DNA from: Martelella alba
GTDB taxonomy: Bacteria; Pseudomonadota; Gammaproteobacteria; Enterobacterales; Enterobacteriaceae
Direction of reading: 5' to 3'
NCBI RefSeq assembly: GCF_005217455.1
Contig: NZ_SZPQ01000035.1
Span: 1-51,653 of the forward strand
Length of the DNA stretch: 51,653 nucleotides
Below are positions 8,408-16,455 of this stretch, in pieces (position 1 is the first letter of the stretch; every line of letters begins with the position of its first letter). The notes under the pieces were generated by a model. The model saw nothing but the letters and a program-made list of their open reading frames with translations, ran no database searches and was not told where the DNA came from. A program made the translations under genes and the position numbers.

Positions 8408-10057
8408 TTATTTCATGGCGCAGTTTTCACAACTTTGCGCCTGGATGTGCTGAAAAAAGTCATTGCCTTTATCATCCACCAGAATAAACGCCGGGAAATC
8501 CTCCACATCAATCTTCCAGATGGCTTCCATGCCCAGTTCCGGGTAAGCCACGCACTCCAGGTTCTTGATGCTGTTTTGCGCCAGCACCGCCGCCGGGCCG
8601 CCGATACTGCCAAAGTAGAAACCGCCGTGCGCGCGGCAAGCATCCGTGACTTGCTGACTGCGGTTGCCTTTTGCCAGCATGACCAAACTCGCCCCTTGGG
8701 ATTGCAGAATATCGACATAAGCATCCATGCGTCCCGCGGTGGTCGGTCCCAATGAGCCCGAGGCGTAGCCTTCCGGCGTTTTGGCCGGTCCGGCGTAATA
8801 AATGGGATGATCTTTCACGTACTGCGGCAGCGCTTCGCCGTTATCAAGCAATGCCTTCAATCTGGCATGAGCGATATCGCGGGCGACGATAATCGTGCCG
8901 GAGAGCGACAGACGCGTGGAGACCGGATACCGCGACAACTGCTGAAGAATCTCTTTCATCGGCCGGTTGAGGTCGATTTTCACCGCGTCGCCCTCGCCGG
9001 CCCGCCGGAGCGCGTCGGGAATGTATTTGCCCGGATGGCTTTCCAGCTTCTCGATCCAGATGCCATCGCGATTGATCTTCCCTTTGATATTGCGATCGGC
9101 CGAGCAGGAGACGCCCATTGCCACCGGACAGGATGCGCCATGCCGGGGCAAGCGGATGACGCGGATATCGTGGGCGAAGTATTTGCCGCCGAACTGGGCG
9201 CCCAGCCCCAGGGTTTGCGCCTTGGCCAGCAGGATCTTTTCCAGGGCGACATCGCGGAATGCCCGGCCATGCGTATTGCCTTCCGTCGGCAAGCCATCGT
9301 AGTAATGGGTAGAGGCCAGTTTAACGGTTTTCAGCGTGCTTTCCGCCGACGTGCCGCCTATCACAAAGGCAATGTGATACGGCGGGCAGGCGGCGGTGCC
9401 CAGCGTGCGCATCTTTTCCACCAGATAAGCCACAAGCTTGTCCGGGGTGAGCAAGGCTTTAGTTTCCTGATACAAATAAGTTTTGTTTGCCGACCCGCCG
9501 CCTTTGGCGATACACAGGAATCGATATTCGTCGCCGTCGACGCTGTAAAGATCGATTTGTGCCGGCAGATTGGTGCCGGTATTCACCTCATCGTACATGT
9601 TCAGGGCGGCGTTTTGCGAATAGCGCAGATTATCCTCGGTATAGGTGTGGTAAACACCCAGGGCCAGCGCGGCCTCGTCGCCGCCCCCGGTCCAGACGCG
9701 CTGGCCCTTTTTGCCGACGATAATCGCCGTGCCGGTATCCTGGCAGGTGGGCAGCACACCCTTGGCGGCGATCTCCGAATTGCGCAGGAATTGCAATGCC
9801 ACGTACTTATCGTTTTCGCTGGCCTCGGGATCCCTAAGGATATCCGCCACCTGTTGCTGGTGCGCGGGACGCAGCATGAAAGCGGCGTCATGGAAGGCGT
9901 GTTGCGCCAGCAGCGTCAGCGCTTGCGGCGCAACTTTCAGTATCTCCTGACCTTCAAATCGGGCGAGGGAAACATGCTCGCGGCTCAGTAGGGAATATTC
10001 GGTGTCGTCGGGTGCGAGCGGAAAGGGGTCCTGATAAAAAAAAGGTTTATTTGTCAT
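8408..10057 (-). CDS. fumA: class I (iron-sulfur) fumarate hydratase
   Basis: This interconverts malate and fumarate and is the oxygen-sensitive [4Fe-4S] FumA/FumB type. It is about 549 residues and nearly collinear with E. coli FumA. Blocks include [76 protein letters not shown] and [40 protein letters not shown] and [19 protein letters not shown] follow. Cysteines in [13 protein letters not shown] and VSCSAD are the expected cluster ligands. ATG 10057 gives MTNKPF as in FumA; an ATG at 10072 would add five residues. It follows the antiporter by 71 bases with a strong hairpin between, as one FNR-linked operon. That echoes E. coli dcuB-fumB, so a FumB-like anaerobic role is likely. L(+)-tartrate dehydratase is a less likely alternative. 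Confidence 0.93.
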   Translation of the reverse strand: MTNKPFFYQDPFPLAPDDTEYSLLSREHVSLARFEGQEILKVAPQALTLLAQHAFHDAAFMLRPAHQQQVADILRDPEASENDKYVALQFLRNSEIAAKGVLPTCQDTGTAIIVGKKGQRVWTGGGDEAALALGVYHTYTEDNLRYSQNAALNMYDEVNTGTNLPAQIDLYSVDGDEYRFLCIAKGGGSANKTYLYQETKALLTPDKLVAYLVEKMRTLGTAACPPYHIAFVIGGTSAESTLKTVKLASTHYYDGLPTEGNTHGRAFRDVALEKILLAKAQTLGLGAQFGGKYFAHDIRVIRLPRHGASCPVAMGVSCSADRNIKGKINRDGIWIEKLESHPGKYIPDALRRAGEGDAVKIDLNRPMKEILQQLSRYPVSTRLSLSGTIIVARDIAHARLKALLDNGEALPQYVKDHPIYYAGPAKTPEGYASGSLGPTTAGRMDAYVDILQSQGASLVMLAKGNRSQQVTDACRAHGGFYFGSIGGPAAVLAQNSIKNLECVAYPELGMEAIWKIDVEDFPAFILVDDKGNDFFQHIQAQSCENCAMK

Positions 10058-10095
10058 TGTTCTTCTCGTCATGGTTTCTTACATTGGCGTTGATC

Positions 10096-10123
10096 GCCGC
10101 CGGCAGCATTGCCTGCCGGCGGC
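10096..10123 (-). repeat. intercistronic 11-bp stem-loop between the antiporter and fumarase
   Basis: GCCGCCGGCAG (10096-10106) and CTGCCGGCGGC (10113-10123) are perfect inverted copies around a 6-base loop, in the 71-base gap between two genes read in the same direction. There is no U-run, so it more likely sets mRNA processing or stability between the genes than ends transcription. Confidence 0.6.
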
Positions 10124-10128
10124 GCGGA

Positions 10129-11646
10129 TCAGAACATCATGGTTATCCACGGATAGCCAATCAGCAGCAGGCCGGCCAAAAAGATGGCGCCGAACAGCGT
10201 GCCCAAGCGCCAGTAATCCCGAGTCGGCAGATAGCCGCTACCGTAGTAGATCGGGCTAGGTCCCGTACCATATGGCGTGATAATACCCATTACCCCCAGC
10301 GATGTCGTCATCACCAACACAAACACATGCATGTTCATGCCCGGAATCGTCGAGGCGATAGTCAGCACCGCCGGCAGCAGGGCCGTGGTGTGCGCGGTCG
10401 TGCTGGCGAATAAATAATGCAACAGATAAAACGCCAGCAACAGGATAATCGTCGCCCTACCCGGCGCGATATGGCCCATCAGGGCGCCCCCCTCTTTGCC
10501 CAGCCAGGCAATAAAGCCGGTGGAGGAGAGGCCATCGGCCAGCGCCACCAAGGTGGCGAACCAGACAAAGGTGTTCCATGCGGCTTTATTGCTGGTAATG
10601 TCGCTCCATTCCAGCACGCCGGTCCACAGCATCAGTACGATAATGAGCAAGGCCGCCAGGGCGGGTTCAATCCAGTGGGCGGCGAAGATCCACATCATCA
10701 GCGCGGCGCACACAAAGATCAGCAGCAGGATTTCGTTGCGCGAAAGTTTGCCCAGTTTTTCCAGCTCGCGGTTCGCCCACAGCGGAACCTCGTCGTTGAT
10801 TTTCACTTCCGGCGGATAAAACCAGTAAGCCAATAGCGGCATGGTCAGGATAAGCAACAGGCCCAGCGGCAGAAATGCGAGGGTCCAGGCGCCCCAGGCA
10901 ATGTCTATCCCGGTAATGTTTTTCACCAGCGCCAATGCCAGCAGGTTGGGCGCCAGGGCCGATAGAAACAGGGAACTGGTGATGCAGGCGGCGGTAATGG
11001 CCACCCACATCAGATAAGAACCGATTTTGCGCGCGCTCGGATCGTTGGGTTTCGAGCCGTACAGCGGCGGCAGGTTGGCGATGATCGGGAAGATGGTACC
11101 GCCGCTGCGCGCCGTGTTGGAGGGCGTAAACGGCGCCAGTAGCAGGTCGGCGAAGGTGATGGCATAGCCCAGGGTCAGGCTGCGTCGTCCCAGATATTTC
11201 ACCAGGATCAGCGCCAATCGGCGGCCGAAACGGGTTTTATCGTATCCCGCGGCAAACATGAACGCGCCGAAGATCAGCCACACGGTGGCATTGCCAAAAC
11301 CGCTGACCGCCCATTTAAACGACTGGGCCGCGAGGTGAAATCCGGGATTGGCCAGTTGCGCCGGGCTAAAAAGCAGCCATTGGCCGCACAAGGCGATAAT
11401 GACCACGCCGGTTATGCCGATAACCGCCACCGGTAAAGGCTCGAAGATCAAGCCGACGATAACCCCGAGGAAAATCGCGAAGTAATGCCACGCAAACGGC
11501 GGCAGGCCCGCGGGCGCCGGGAGGAGCAGCATCAGAACCGCGACAATTGCCGGCAGCGCCAGGATAAGCAGTCGATTTTGCTTACTGTTTTTTTTCGGAT
11601 TCGTCTTCGCTTGGTCAGGCGATAAAACCGTCGATATCTTTTCCAT
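10129..11646 (-). CDS. CitT/TtdT-type dicarboxylate/tricarboxylate antiporter (DASS family)
   Basis: This is an inner-membrane carrier of about 505 residues and twelve or more hydrophobic segments. It belongs to the divalent anion:sodium symporter family branch that holds E. coli CitT (citrate/succinate) and TtdT (tartrate/succinate). Shared blocks include FAWHYFAIFLGVIVGLIFEP, LLLAPFTPSNTARSGGTIFP and TPYGTGPSPIYYGSGYLPT, the last being the conserved C-terminal signature. The short hydrophilic N-terminus (residues 1-25) is lysine- and asparagine-rich. I chose ATG 11646 because AGAG is eight bases upstream; ATG 11652 is only a few bases from it. It leads the operon with fumarase and is preceded by an FNR box. 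Exchange of citrate, tartrate, malate or fumarate for succinate is inferred; the exact substrate is open. Confidence 0.9.
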   Translation of the reverse strand: MEKISTVLSPDQAKTNPKKNSKQNRLLILALPAIVAVLMLLLPAPAGLPPFAWHYFAIFLGVIVGLIFEPLPVAVIGITGVVIIALCGQWLLFSPAQLANPGFHLAAQSFKWAVSGFGNATVWLIFGAFMFAAGYDKTRFGRRLALILVKYLGRRSLTLGYAITFADLLLAPFTPSNTARSGGTIFPIIANLPPLYGSKPNDPSARKIGSYLMWVAITAACITSSLFLSALAPNLLALALVKNITGIDIAWGAWTLAFLPLGLLLILTMPLLAYWFYPPEVKINDEVPLWANRELEKLGKLSRNEILLLIFVCAALMMWIFAAHWIEPALAALLIIVLMLWTGVLEWSDITSNKAAWNTFVWFATLVALADGLSSTGFIAWLGKEGGALMGHIAPGRATIILLLAFYLLHYLFASTTAHTTALLPAVLTIASTIPGMNMHVFVLVMTTSLGVMGIITPYGTGPSPIYYGSGYLPTRDYWRLGTLFGAIFLAGLLLIGYPWITMMF

Positions 11647-11693
11647 AATCATACTCTAAATGTCGTGGAGGATCCGGTGTCGCGATGCGATGA

Positions 11694-11709
11694 TTTTTTT
11701 AGTTAAAAA
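11694..11709 (-). promoter_or_regulatory. TTAGTTAA element in the antiporter-fumarase leader
   Basis: TTTTTTTA-GT-TAAAAAA surrounds the core TTAGTTAA (11699-11706), about 50 bases before the antiporter start codon. It is a near-perfect AT-rich palindrome of the same design as at 8262-8279 and a candidate DcuR-binding site. It lies downstream of the FNR promoter proposed at 11883-11926, so either a second promoter exists or the site acts within the leader. Confidence 0.4.
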
Positions 11710-11882
11710 ACTTTTTTTAATTATTTTATAAGACACTCGCTATACCGGGATAATGACTTTTTACACGCGCCGCTGTAAATTATTCAAGCGGCATGGCGGC
11801 GCATACTGAATAGATAACGAGAACACTAAGATATATCCTACAAACTTCGAGTGACATCATGGCCAACAAAGTGGCGACGGGA

Positions 11883-11926
11883 AGTATAATGCGCTTTTCT
11901 TTTTTGCCACAATTGATCACGATCAA
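11883..11926 (-). promoter_or_regulatory. FNR-dependent promoter of the antiporter-fumarase operon
   Basis: TTGAT-CACG-ATCAA (11913-11926) matches the FNR consensus TTGATNNNNATCAA at every fixed position. On the minus strand a TATACT hexamer at 11888-11883 puts a start site near 11876, with the FNR centre about 43 bases upstream, close to the class II position of -41.5. This predicts anaerobic induction of the antiporter and fumarase. The predicted leader is about 230 bases long. Confidence 0.7.
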
Positions 11927-12335
11927 AAAGAGATCCCGCAGGGCGCGGGGCAATGAATTGTCAAGGATGGAAGGGCGGGGCGGGATTAAAAAATATTATA
12001 GCCATTGCGGTAATATTTATATTTGCCATATATGATAACATCATGATTAAAATGGCAATTTTCTTATTCTATCTTATTTTTATTTCTCATAAGAAAAATA
12101 AGACAACGATGGCGGGGACAATGTTATCATTGTTGATGGTTATGTTGTTTTTAGATAAAAAATCATAAGTATTCTGGAAACATAAGCGATATTGAGGAAT
12201 TAATAAGTTTATTAACTAAGATAATCGATTTTGTAAGTAAATAAATTATTATATTAATAATCCATGATCGGAAAAAACATAACGAGAATGCGCCCCGACA
12301 GGATTTCCGAATTTTCTATTTGCTTTGGAGTTTTG
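11927..12335. other. AT-rich intergenic region with a TTAACTAA element
   Basis: This is the region between the FNR box and the oxidoreductase remnant. It is strikingly AT-rich from about 11990 to 12263, unlike its neighbours. A short hydrophobic open frame at 11953-12168 has no ribosome site and no recognisable family, so I do not call it a gene. TTAACTAA at 12212-12219 is the reverse complement of the TTAGTTAA core seen at the other promoters here, about 120 bases before the remnant's start. Promoter functions for the remnant's former operon are likely. Confidence 0.45.
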
Positions 12336-12826
12336 ATGATGAACGCTCACTCGGCTATATTAAGCCCCTTCACATTACCCAATGGCGTTGAGCTTAAAAA
12401 TCGTTTGATGATGGCGCCGATGACCACCTGCTCCGGATATTACGACGGTACGGTCGGCAATGAACTGGTGGAATACTACCGCGAGCGCGCGGGGAGCATG
12501 GGAACCCTTATTGTCGAATGCTGCTTTGTCGATAATCGCGGAATGGCGTTTCCAGGAGCCCTCGGTATCGATACGGACGAAAAAATCGCCGGCCTGGCGC
12601 GCATCGCCCAGGCAATCAAAGCCAAAGACTCCAAGGCCATCGTACAGATTTATCATGGCGGACGTAGGGCGGATCCGATGCTTATCGGCGGACGAAAACC
12701 GGTGGGGCCACGCCGGAGGCCCTCAGCGGCCGAAAGGTGGCCGAGATGATCGCGACGTTTGGCGAAGGGGTCAGGCGCGCGATCCTCGCGGGCTGACGGC
12801 GTTGAATTGCACGGTGCCAATACCTA
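12336..12826 (+). pseudogene. truncated NADH:flavin oxidoreductase (Old Yellow Enzyme-like) remnant
   Basis: The first ~115 codons read well as the FMN-binding TIM barrel of an OYE-like oxidoreductase (SPFTLPNGVELKNRLMMAPM, then ELVEYYRERAG and IVQIYHGGRRADPMLIGG). After KPVGP the frame breaks with an apparent loss of about a dozen codons. The family sequence resumes in another frame as TPEALSGRKVAEMIATFGEG near 12711-12770. A further short deletion follows, then GVELHGANTY, and then foreign sequence. A TTTGGAG ribosome site precedes ATG 12336/12339. Its position in a fumarate/malate locus and the nearby apbE scrap suggest it was the OYE domain of a soluble NADH:fumarate reductase like that described in Klebsiella (inference). 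It is not functional as it stands. Confidence 0.8.
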
Positions 12827-12985
12827 TTGTCATTATTATGTTTGATCCAATAATAAAAGGCGCTGACGGTAATGGCATGTTGCCGACAATACGCTTGTTT
12901 AGTCAAACCACTACGTTGCCAAGCGTCAAAATGCTGTTGTCGTTCGATAATGGAATAGCGTTACGCCATGGTTCATCTCACACTG
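12827..12985 (-). mobile_element. IS66-like TnpA fragment
   Basis: On the minus strand the frame reads ...FDAWQRSGLTKQAYCRQH followed by AITVSAFYYWIK, the helix-turn-helix start of IS66-family accessory protein TnpA (typical form: W...SGLS...FCRQHGL...TFYxWR). Only about 45 codons remain. A TAA lies just upstream and no other IS gene is present. It abuts the broken oxidoreductase, so an IS66-type insertion followed by deletion probably caused that damage (inference). Confidence 0.6.
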
Positions 12986-13601
12986 ATTGTATCAGGTGAG
13001 GTCAGGATGCCGGGGCGATATTTTTTTAACAAGGCGAGATGCCAGCTCGCTTACGAAGCAGGGCGTCCGCATGAGTGTTCAAATTATGCTTAACTTGCAA
13101 ATTTGGCAGTTTTTTATGCAAGAAAAACATGATTTTTTGCAGAAAAATCGAAAATATAAAAAAAGAAAAGAATATAATCGGGTGAAAAATGTTCATGTGG
13201 TTTCCCTGGGTGTGGAAGTTAAAGGCGTAAAAAAGGATCTCAAGAAGATCTCTATACATCACTCTCAGAACGATCCCCCATATCATAACCACGGCCAAGA
13301 GTTACGCCTGAAAGATCATTTTCAGGCCAGTGAATAACCCGGCTATAATATATAGATGATGAAATATCATTTCCTTCAGCGTTGTAAGTCAACTTGCCTT
13401 TTAAAGTTTTAACTTGCTATTTGACGGCATCGAGAAAAACCAACGGGTGCAGGTGCCACGGATTTTCCACCATGCACGGCACCCGGTGCATCCAGCGCGT
13501 GTCCGTCAGCACCTTCACCGTGTAGGCATACCCTTTCGGTGATTCTTTCTACATCGTGGGTGATAAGAACGATTTCCAGATCGGATCTTCCGACGAGTAG
13601 T
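12986..13601. other. gene-poor debris between two remnants
   Basis: I see no supportable gene here. Positions 13080-13200 are AT-rich. GGATCTCAAGAAGATC at 13235-13250 is a small hairpin-forming sequence that I recall from beside pMB1/ColE1 origins; the match is short and may be chance. On the minus strand an open segment ends at 13417 (codons reading ...MVENPWHLHPLVFLDAVK then TAG). It looks protein-like, but I cannot assign it. The stretch is best described as decayed DNA from a lost operon. Confidence 0.4.
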
Positions 13602-13750
13602 ACCACTCTCGATCTGGGCGCGATCGCCAAAGGGGATATCGTCGGTCGGGTTCGGGATTATCTGCGCCGTCGGGGAATAACCCAGGGGCTTATCAATCTG
13701 GGCGGCAATGTGCAAACGTTTCCACCCGCCACTTCCGCTTCACGTTGCTG
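13602..13750 (+). pseudogene. apbE (FAD:protein FMN transferase) fragment
   Basis: The plus strand encodes LDLGAIAKGDIVGRVRDYLR followed by RGITQGLINLGGNVQTF, a clear ApbE core (family form DLGxIAKGYaxDxv...LxxxGvxxaLiNLGGN). Sequence before and after does not fit the family. A frameshift followed by FRFTLLDK may be a further ApbE scrap. ApbE attaches FMN covalently to FMN_bind domains, including those in soluble fumarate reductases, which fits the broken oxidoreductase 770 bases upstream. It is non-functional and ends against dcuR. Confidence 0.7.
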
Positions 13751-13766
13751 GATAAAGACTTTATCG

Positions 13767-14486
13767 TTACCGGCAATACTGCCTGAGCAGGCCGTATTGT
13801 TCCGCCAGCAGGCGGTACCGGTAGACCGGGCGGCCTGTCGCGCCATAATGGATCGACGTCGATAATACATTAATCTGTGTCAGCCATATCAGATATTTAC
13901 GGCACGATACCCGTGAGATGCCGACCGCGCTCGCCAGCTCGTCGGTGGAAAACTCCTGGTCCGGATGCGCGTCGACCCATTGGCAAAGGGTGCGCAGCGT
14001 CTGCGGCGTTAAGCCTTTCGGCAGGCGTTTGCCATCGGCGGGCGCCCGTCCCTGGCCGTGCAGTAGCCGGTCCACGTCGGCCTGTTGGTAATACGGGTGC
14101 GCGCCCAGCAGTTTCTTTTTCTCCCGCCAGGCCAGCAGGGCTTCCTCAAACCGCGGAAACTGGAAAGGCTTAATAAGATAATCCACCACGCCGTAATGTA
14201 ATGATGTCCGGACAGTGGCGGCGTCGGAGGCGGAGGAGATCATGATGACGTCCGTCTCGCGGCCGCTGGCGCGCACGACCGGCAGCAACGCCAAACCGTT
14301 GTCCCGATGCATATAGACATCCAGCAGGATGAGGTCGATATTAAACGTCCCATCGTTGACGATGTCCTCGGCCTCTTGCAGCGTGGAGGCGATACCGCAA
14401 CAGGAGAAGCCCGCCACCCGGGCGGTGTAGCAGCGGTTCAACTCCGCGACCATCGCGTCGTCATCGACAATCAATACATTTGTCAC
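13767..14486 (-). CDS. dcuR: DcuR response regulator
   Basis: This is the response regulator of the C4-dicarboxylate two-component system, 239 residues when started at GTG 14486, the length of E. coli DcuR. The receiver domain begins VTNVLIVDDDAMVAELN with phospho-acceptor Asp56 in ILLDVYM and a conserved lysine in VDYLIKPF. The C-terminal helix-turn-helix block (LPKGLTPQTLRTLCQWVDAH, then FSTDELASAVGISRVSCRKY) is nearly that of DcuR, which separates it from DpiA/CitB. AGAGGA lies seven bases before the GTG, which overlaps the TGA of dcuS, so the two are translationally coupled. Likely targets are the neighbouring malic enzyme, permease, antiporter-fumarase and former fumarate reductase units, which share a TTAGTTAA element. 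Confidence 0.93.
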   Translation of the reverse strand: MTNVLIVDDDAMVAELNRCYTARVAGFSCCGIASTLQEAEDIVNDGTFNIDLILLDVYMHRDNGLALLPVVRASGRETDVIMISSASDAATVRTSLHYGVVDYLIKPFQFPRFEEALLAWREKKKLLGAHPYYQQADVDRLLHGQGRAPADGKRLPKGLTPQTLRTLCQWVDAHPDQEFSTDELASAVGISRVSCRKYLIWLTQINVLSTSIHYGATGRPVYRYRLLAEQYGLLRQYCR

Positions 14487-16102
14487 ATTGCTTTCCTCTC
14501 GCTGTCCCAAGGGAGTTGTACAAAGAATTGGGTGAAAACCCCGGGTTCGGATTCCACCGTGATGCTGCCGCCAAGATGTTCGCATTGCTGTTTCGCAAGA
14601 TAGAGTCCGACCCCGCGATTCTTGCCTTTGGTGGAATATCCCTTGGTAAAGACGTCATTGATATGCTCGGCCCGGATGCCGGGGCCGTCATCGCTCACCT
14701 CGCAAATGAGTCTGCCGTCCTGGTAATGCAACAGCAGGCCGATTTCTCCCTCGGACTGGCCGGCCAACGCGTCCAGCGCGTTTTCGATCAGGTTGCCCAA
14801 CAGGGTGATAAGCGCCGTGATCTGCCGCTGATTCGGGTTATCCGGCACTTGTGACCCCGCCGCCAGCGTCAGACGGTAGCCCGCCTCTTTGGCCCGATTG
14901 ATCTTCCCCAGCAGAAAACCGGCCACGACGGGCGCGCGGATTTGCTGTTGCAAGGTGCCGATATCGGTCTGATAACCCTGCGCCGTCTGCAAAACGTATT
15001 CTTCCAGCGTATCGTAGCGTTTCATGTTCAACAGGCCGAGAATAACGTGCAGCTTGTTCATGAACTCATGGGAATGCGCGCGCAGCGCGTCCACATAGTT
15101 CACCATGCCGTCAAGGCGTTGCACAAGCTGGCTGATTTCGGTCTTGTCGCGAAAAGTGCTGATCGCGCCGATCACCCCATCCTGGCCGCGCACCGGCACG
15201 CAGTTGCTCAACAGCAGCCGGCCGCTGCAGGGGATTTCCCTGTCCGGTTGGGCTTGCCCGCTGCGCAATACCGCCAGAAGATTATCGAACAACGGCGTTT
15301 TACCGATTTCCGCGTTATCCCGGCTTCCGGCCGGGAGAAGCAACCGGCGCGCCGCAGGATTGGTCAGGGTAATGTTCCCACGGCGATCCACGGCGATCAC
15401 GCCTTCCCTTAGCGATTGCAGCATGGCCGATCGCTGCTCGAACAGTGTCGAGATTTCATAAGGCTCCAGGCCGAACAGGATACGTTTAAGCACATGAACC
15501 AGGATCCAGGTGCCCAGCGTGCCGATCACCGCGCTAAACAGCACCGTCAGCAATAATTTCCAGCGACTGTGGCTTATCTGTTCATCGACTTTACTGAGCG
15601 AAATACCGATGGCGACCACGCCGATTTGCCGGTGACCGCTGTCGAAAATAGGCGTGAACACGCGCAGCGCCTGGGCGAGCACGCCGTGATTGACGGAGGC
15701 GTTCTCATGGCCGTGCAGCGCGGGGAGAAAGTCGTCGCCAATGAAATGTTTGCCGATTTCCCATGCATCGGGATGGGAGTAGCGAATGCCGTTCATGTCG
15801 GTCACCACGATAAACAGCAGATGATTACGGCGCCGCGCGGCCTGGGCGATCGGCTGAATAACACGGCTTCCGTCCGGCGATTGCAGGGCGCGCTGAATGT
15901 CCGGCGTATCGGCCAGCGTCCTGGCGACGGCGAATGCGGTATCCTCCACGCCATCGCGGGTGACCTGCGCGATCTGCACATAATAGAAGATATAAATCAC
16001 AAGCAGTACCGAGACAATCACGCCGCACACCATCAGCGTCACCTGCGTGCTCAGTTTCATCGGGTGCCGACCTGCGCCCGGACATTGATGTTTCACGTTC
16101 AC
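14483..16102 (-). CDS. dcuS: DcuS sensor histidine kinase for C4-dicarboxylates
   Basis: This inner-membrane sensor detects fumarate, malate or related dicarboxylates and phosphorylates DcuR. From GTG 16102 it is 539 residues (E. coli DcuS is 543). TAAGG stands five bases before that GTG. ATG 16060 (MKLSTQ) is a later alternative with no clear ribosome site. Order: TM1 (about 15-40, TQVTLMVCGVIVSVLLVIYI); periplasmic PAS with ligand-site blocks NHLLFIVVTDMNGIRYSHPD and ALRVFTPIFD; TM2 (about 180-205); cytoplasmic PAS; phosphorylated His in HSHEFMNKLHVILGL; and HATPase N box NLIENALDAL with DDGPGI and RGVGLYLAKQQ. It is the first gene of the dcuSR pair. Its start is separated from a divergent sulfatase by 353 bases. 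Confidence 0.93.
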   Translation of the reverse strand: MNVKHQCPGAGRHPMKLSTQVTLMVCGVIVSVLLVIYIFYYVQIAQVTRDGVEDTAFAVARTLADTPDIQRALQSPDGSRVIQPIAQAARRRNHLLFIVVTDMNGIRYSHPDAWEIGKHFIGDDFLPALHGHENASVNHGVLAQALRVFTPIFDSGHRQIGVVAIGISLSKVDEQISHSRWKLLLTVLFSAVIGTLGTWILVHVLKRILFGLEPYEISTLFEQRSAMLQSLREGVIAVDRRGNITLTNPAARRLLLPAGSRDNAEIGKTPLFDNLLAVLRSGQAQPDREIPCSGRLLLSNCVPVRGQDGVIGAISTFRDKTEISQLVQRLDGMVNYVDALRAHSHEFMNKLHVILGLLNMKRYDTLEEYVLQTAQGYQTDIGTLQQQIRAPVVAGFLLGKINRAKEAGYRLTLAAGSQVPDNPNQRQITALITLLGNLIENALDALAGQSEGEIGLLLHYQDGRLICEVSDDGPGIRAEHINDVFTKGYSTKGKNRGVGLYLAKQQCEHLGGSITVESEPGVFTQFFVQLPWDSERKAM

Positions 16103-16455
16103 AGCGGCCTTACGCGTCGATGTCAATAACGGGATTATCGCCGAATGGCCGCCCATGGCAAAGACTTCGCGGCCGGTTCCGCGGCTTTTCTCATTAACAG
16201 GTGTTCCGTGACCGGATTCGCACTCCGGGCGGCTGGCGATACAGGCCGCCAACGACTTCGCGTCCGAGCCTCAGTCCAGCGTGCTGGGGATGTCGGCCGG
16301 CGCCCCTCCCGCGCTGTTTTGCCAAAGCAGATTCACGATTTGTATAAAAAAACGTCAAAAAAAGGTCATTTTAGTCTGTTCAAATACGCCGGGTTATCGG
16401 ATGTGGCCTCTGACCACTCGCGGTTATCCCCTTTATTTGCAATGGCCGAATACTC
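16103..16455. other. divergent intergenic region between dcuS and the sulfatase
   Basis: There is no gene here. The half nearer the sulfatase is AT-rich (16335-16385, with TATAAAAAAA at about 16341) and probably carries the sulfatase-ABC operon promoter. The half nearer dcuS is GC-rich and shows no clear hexamers. No TTAGTTAA or FNR element was seen. Confidence 0.4.

Noticed and set aside
8807-9991. Long open frame (394 codons) on the plus strand opposite fumarase
   Set aside because: It is antisense to a gene with full-length family similarity, has no recognisable domain, and arises from the codon bias of the opposite strand.
11953-12168. 71-codon hydrophobic open frame in the AT-rich region upstream of the oxidoreductase remnant
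   Set aside because: No ribosome site and no known family; hydrophobicity is expected from AT-rich codons.
12987-13337. 116-codon open frame in the debris region
   Set aside because: Low-complexity lysine- and asparagine-rich translation, no ribosome site, lies in decayed DNA.
13417-13545. Minus-strand open segment ending ...HLHPLVFLDAVK
   Set aside because: Looks protein-like, but I could not link it to any family and it has no start; left as unexplained debris.
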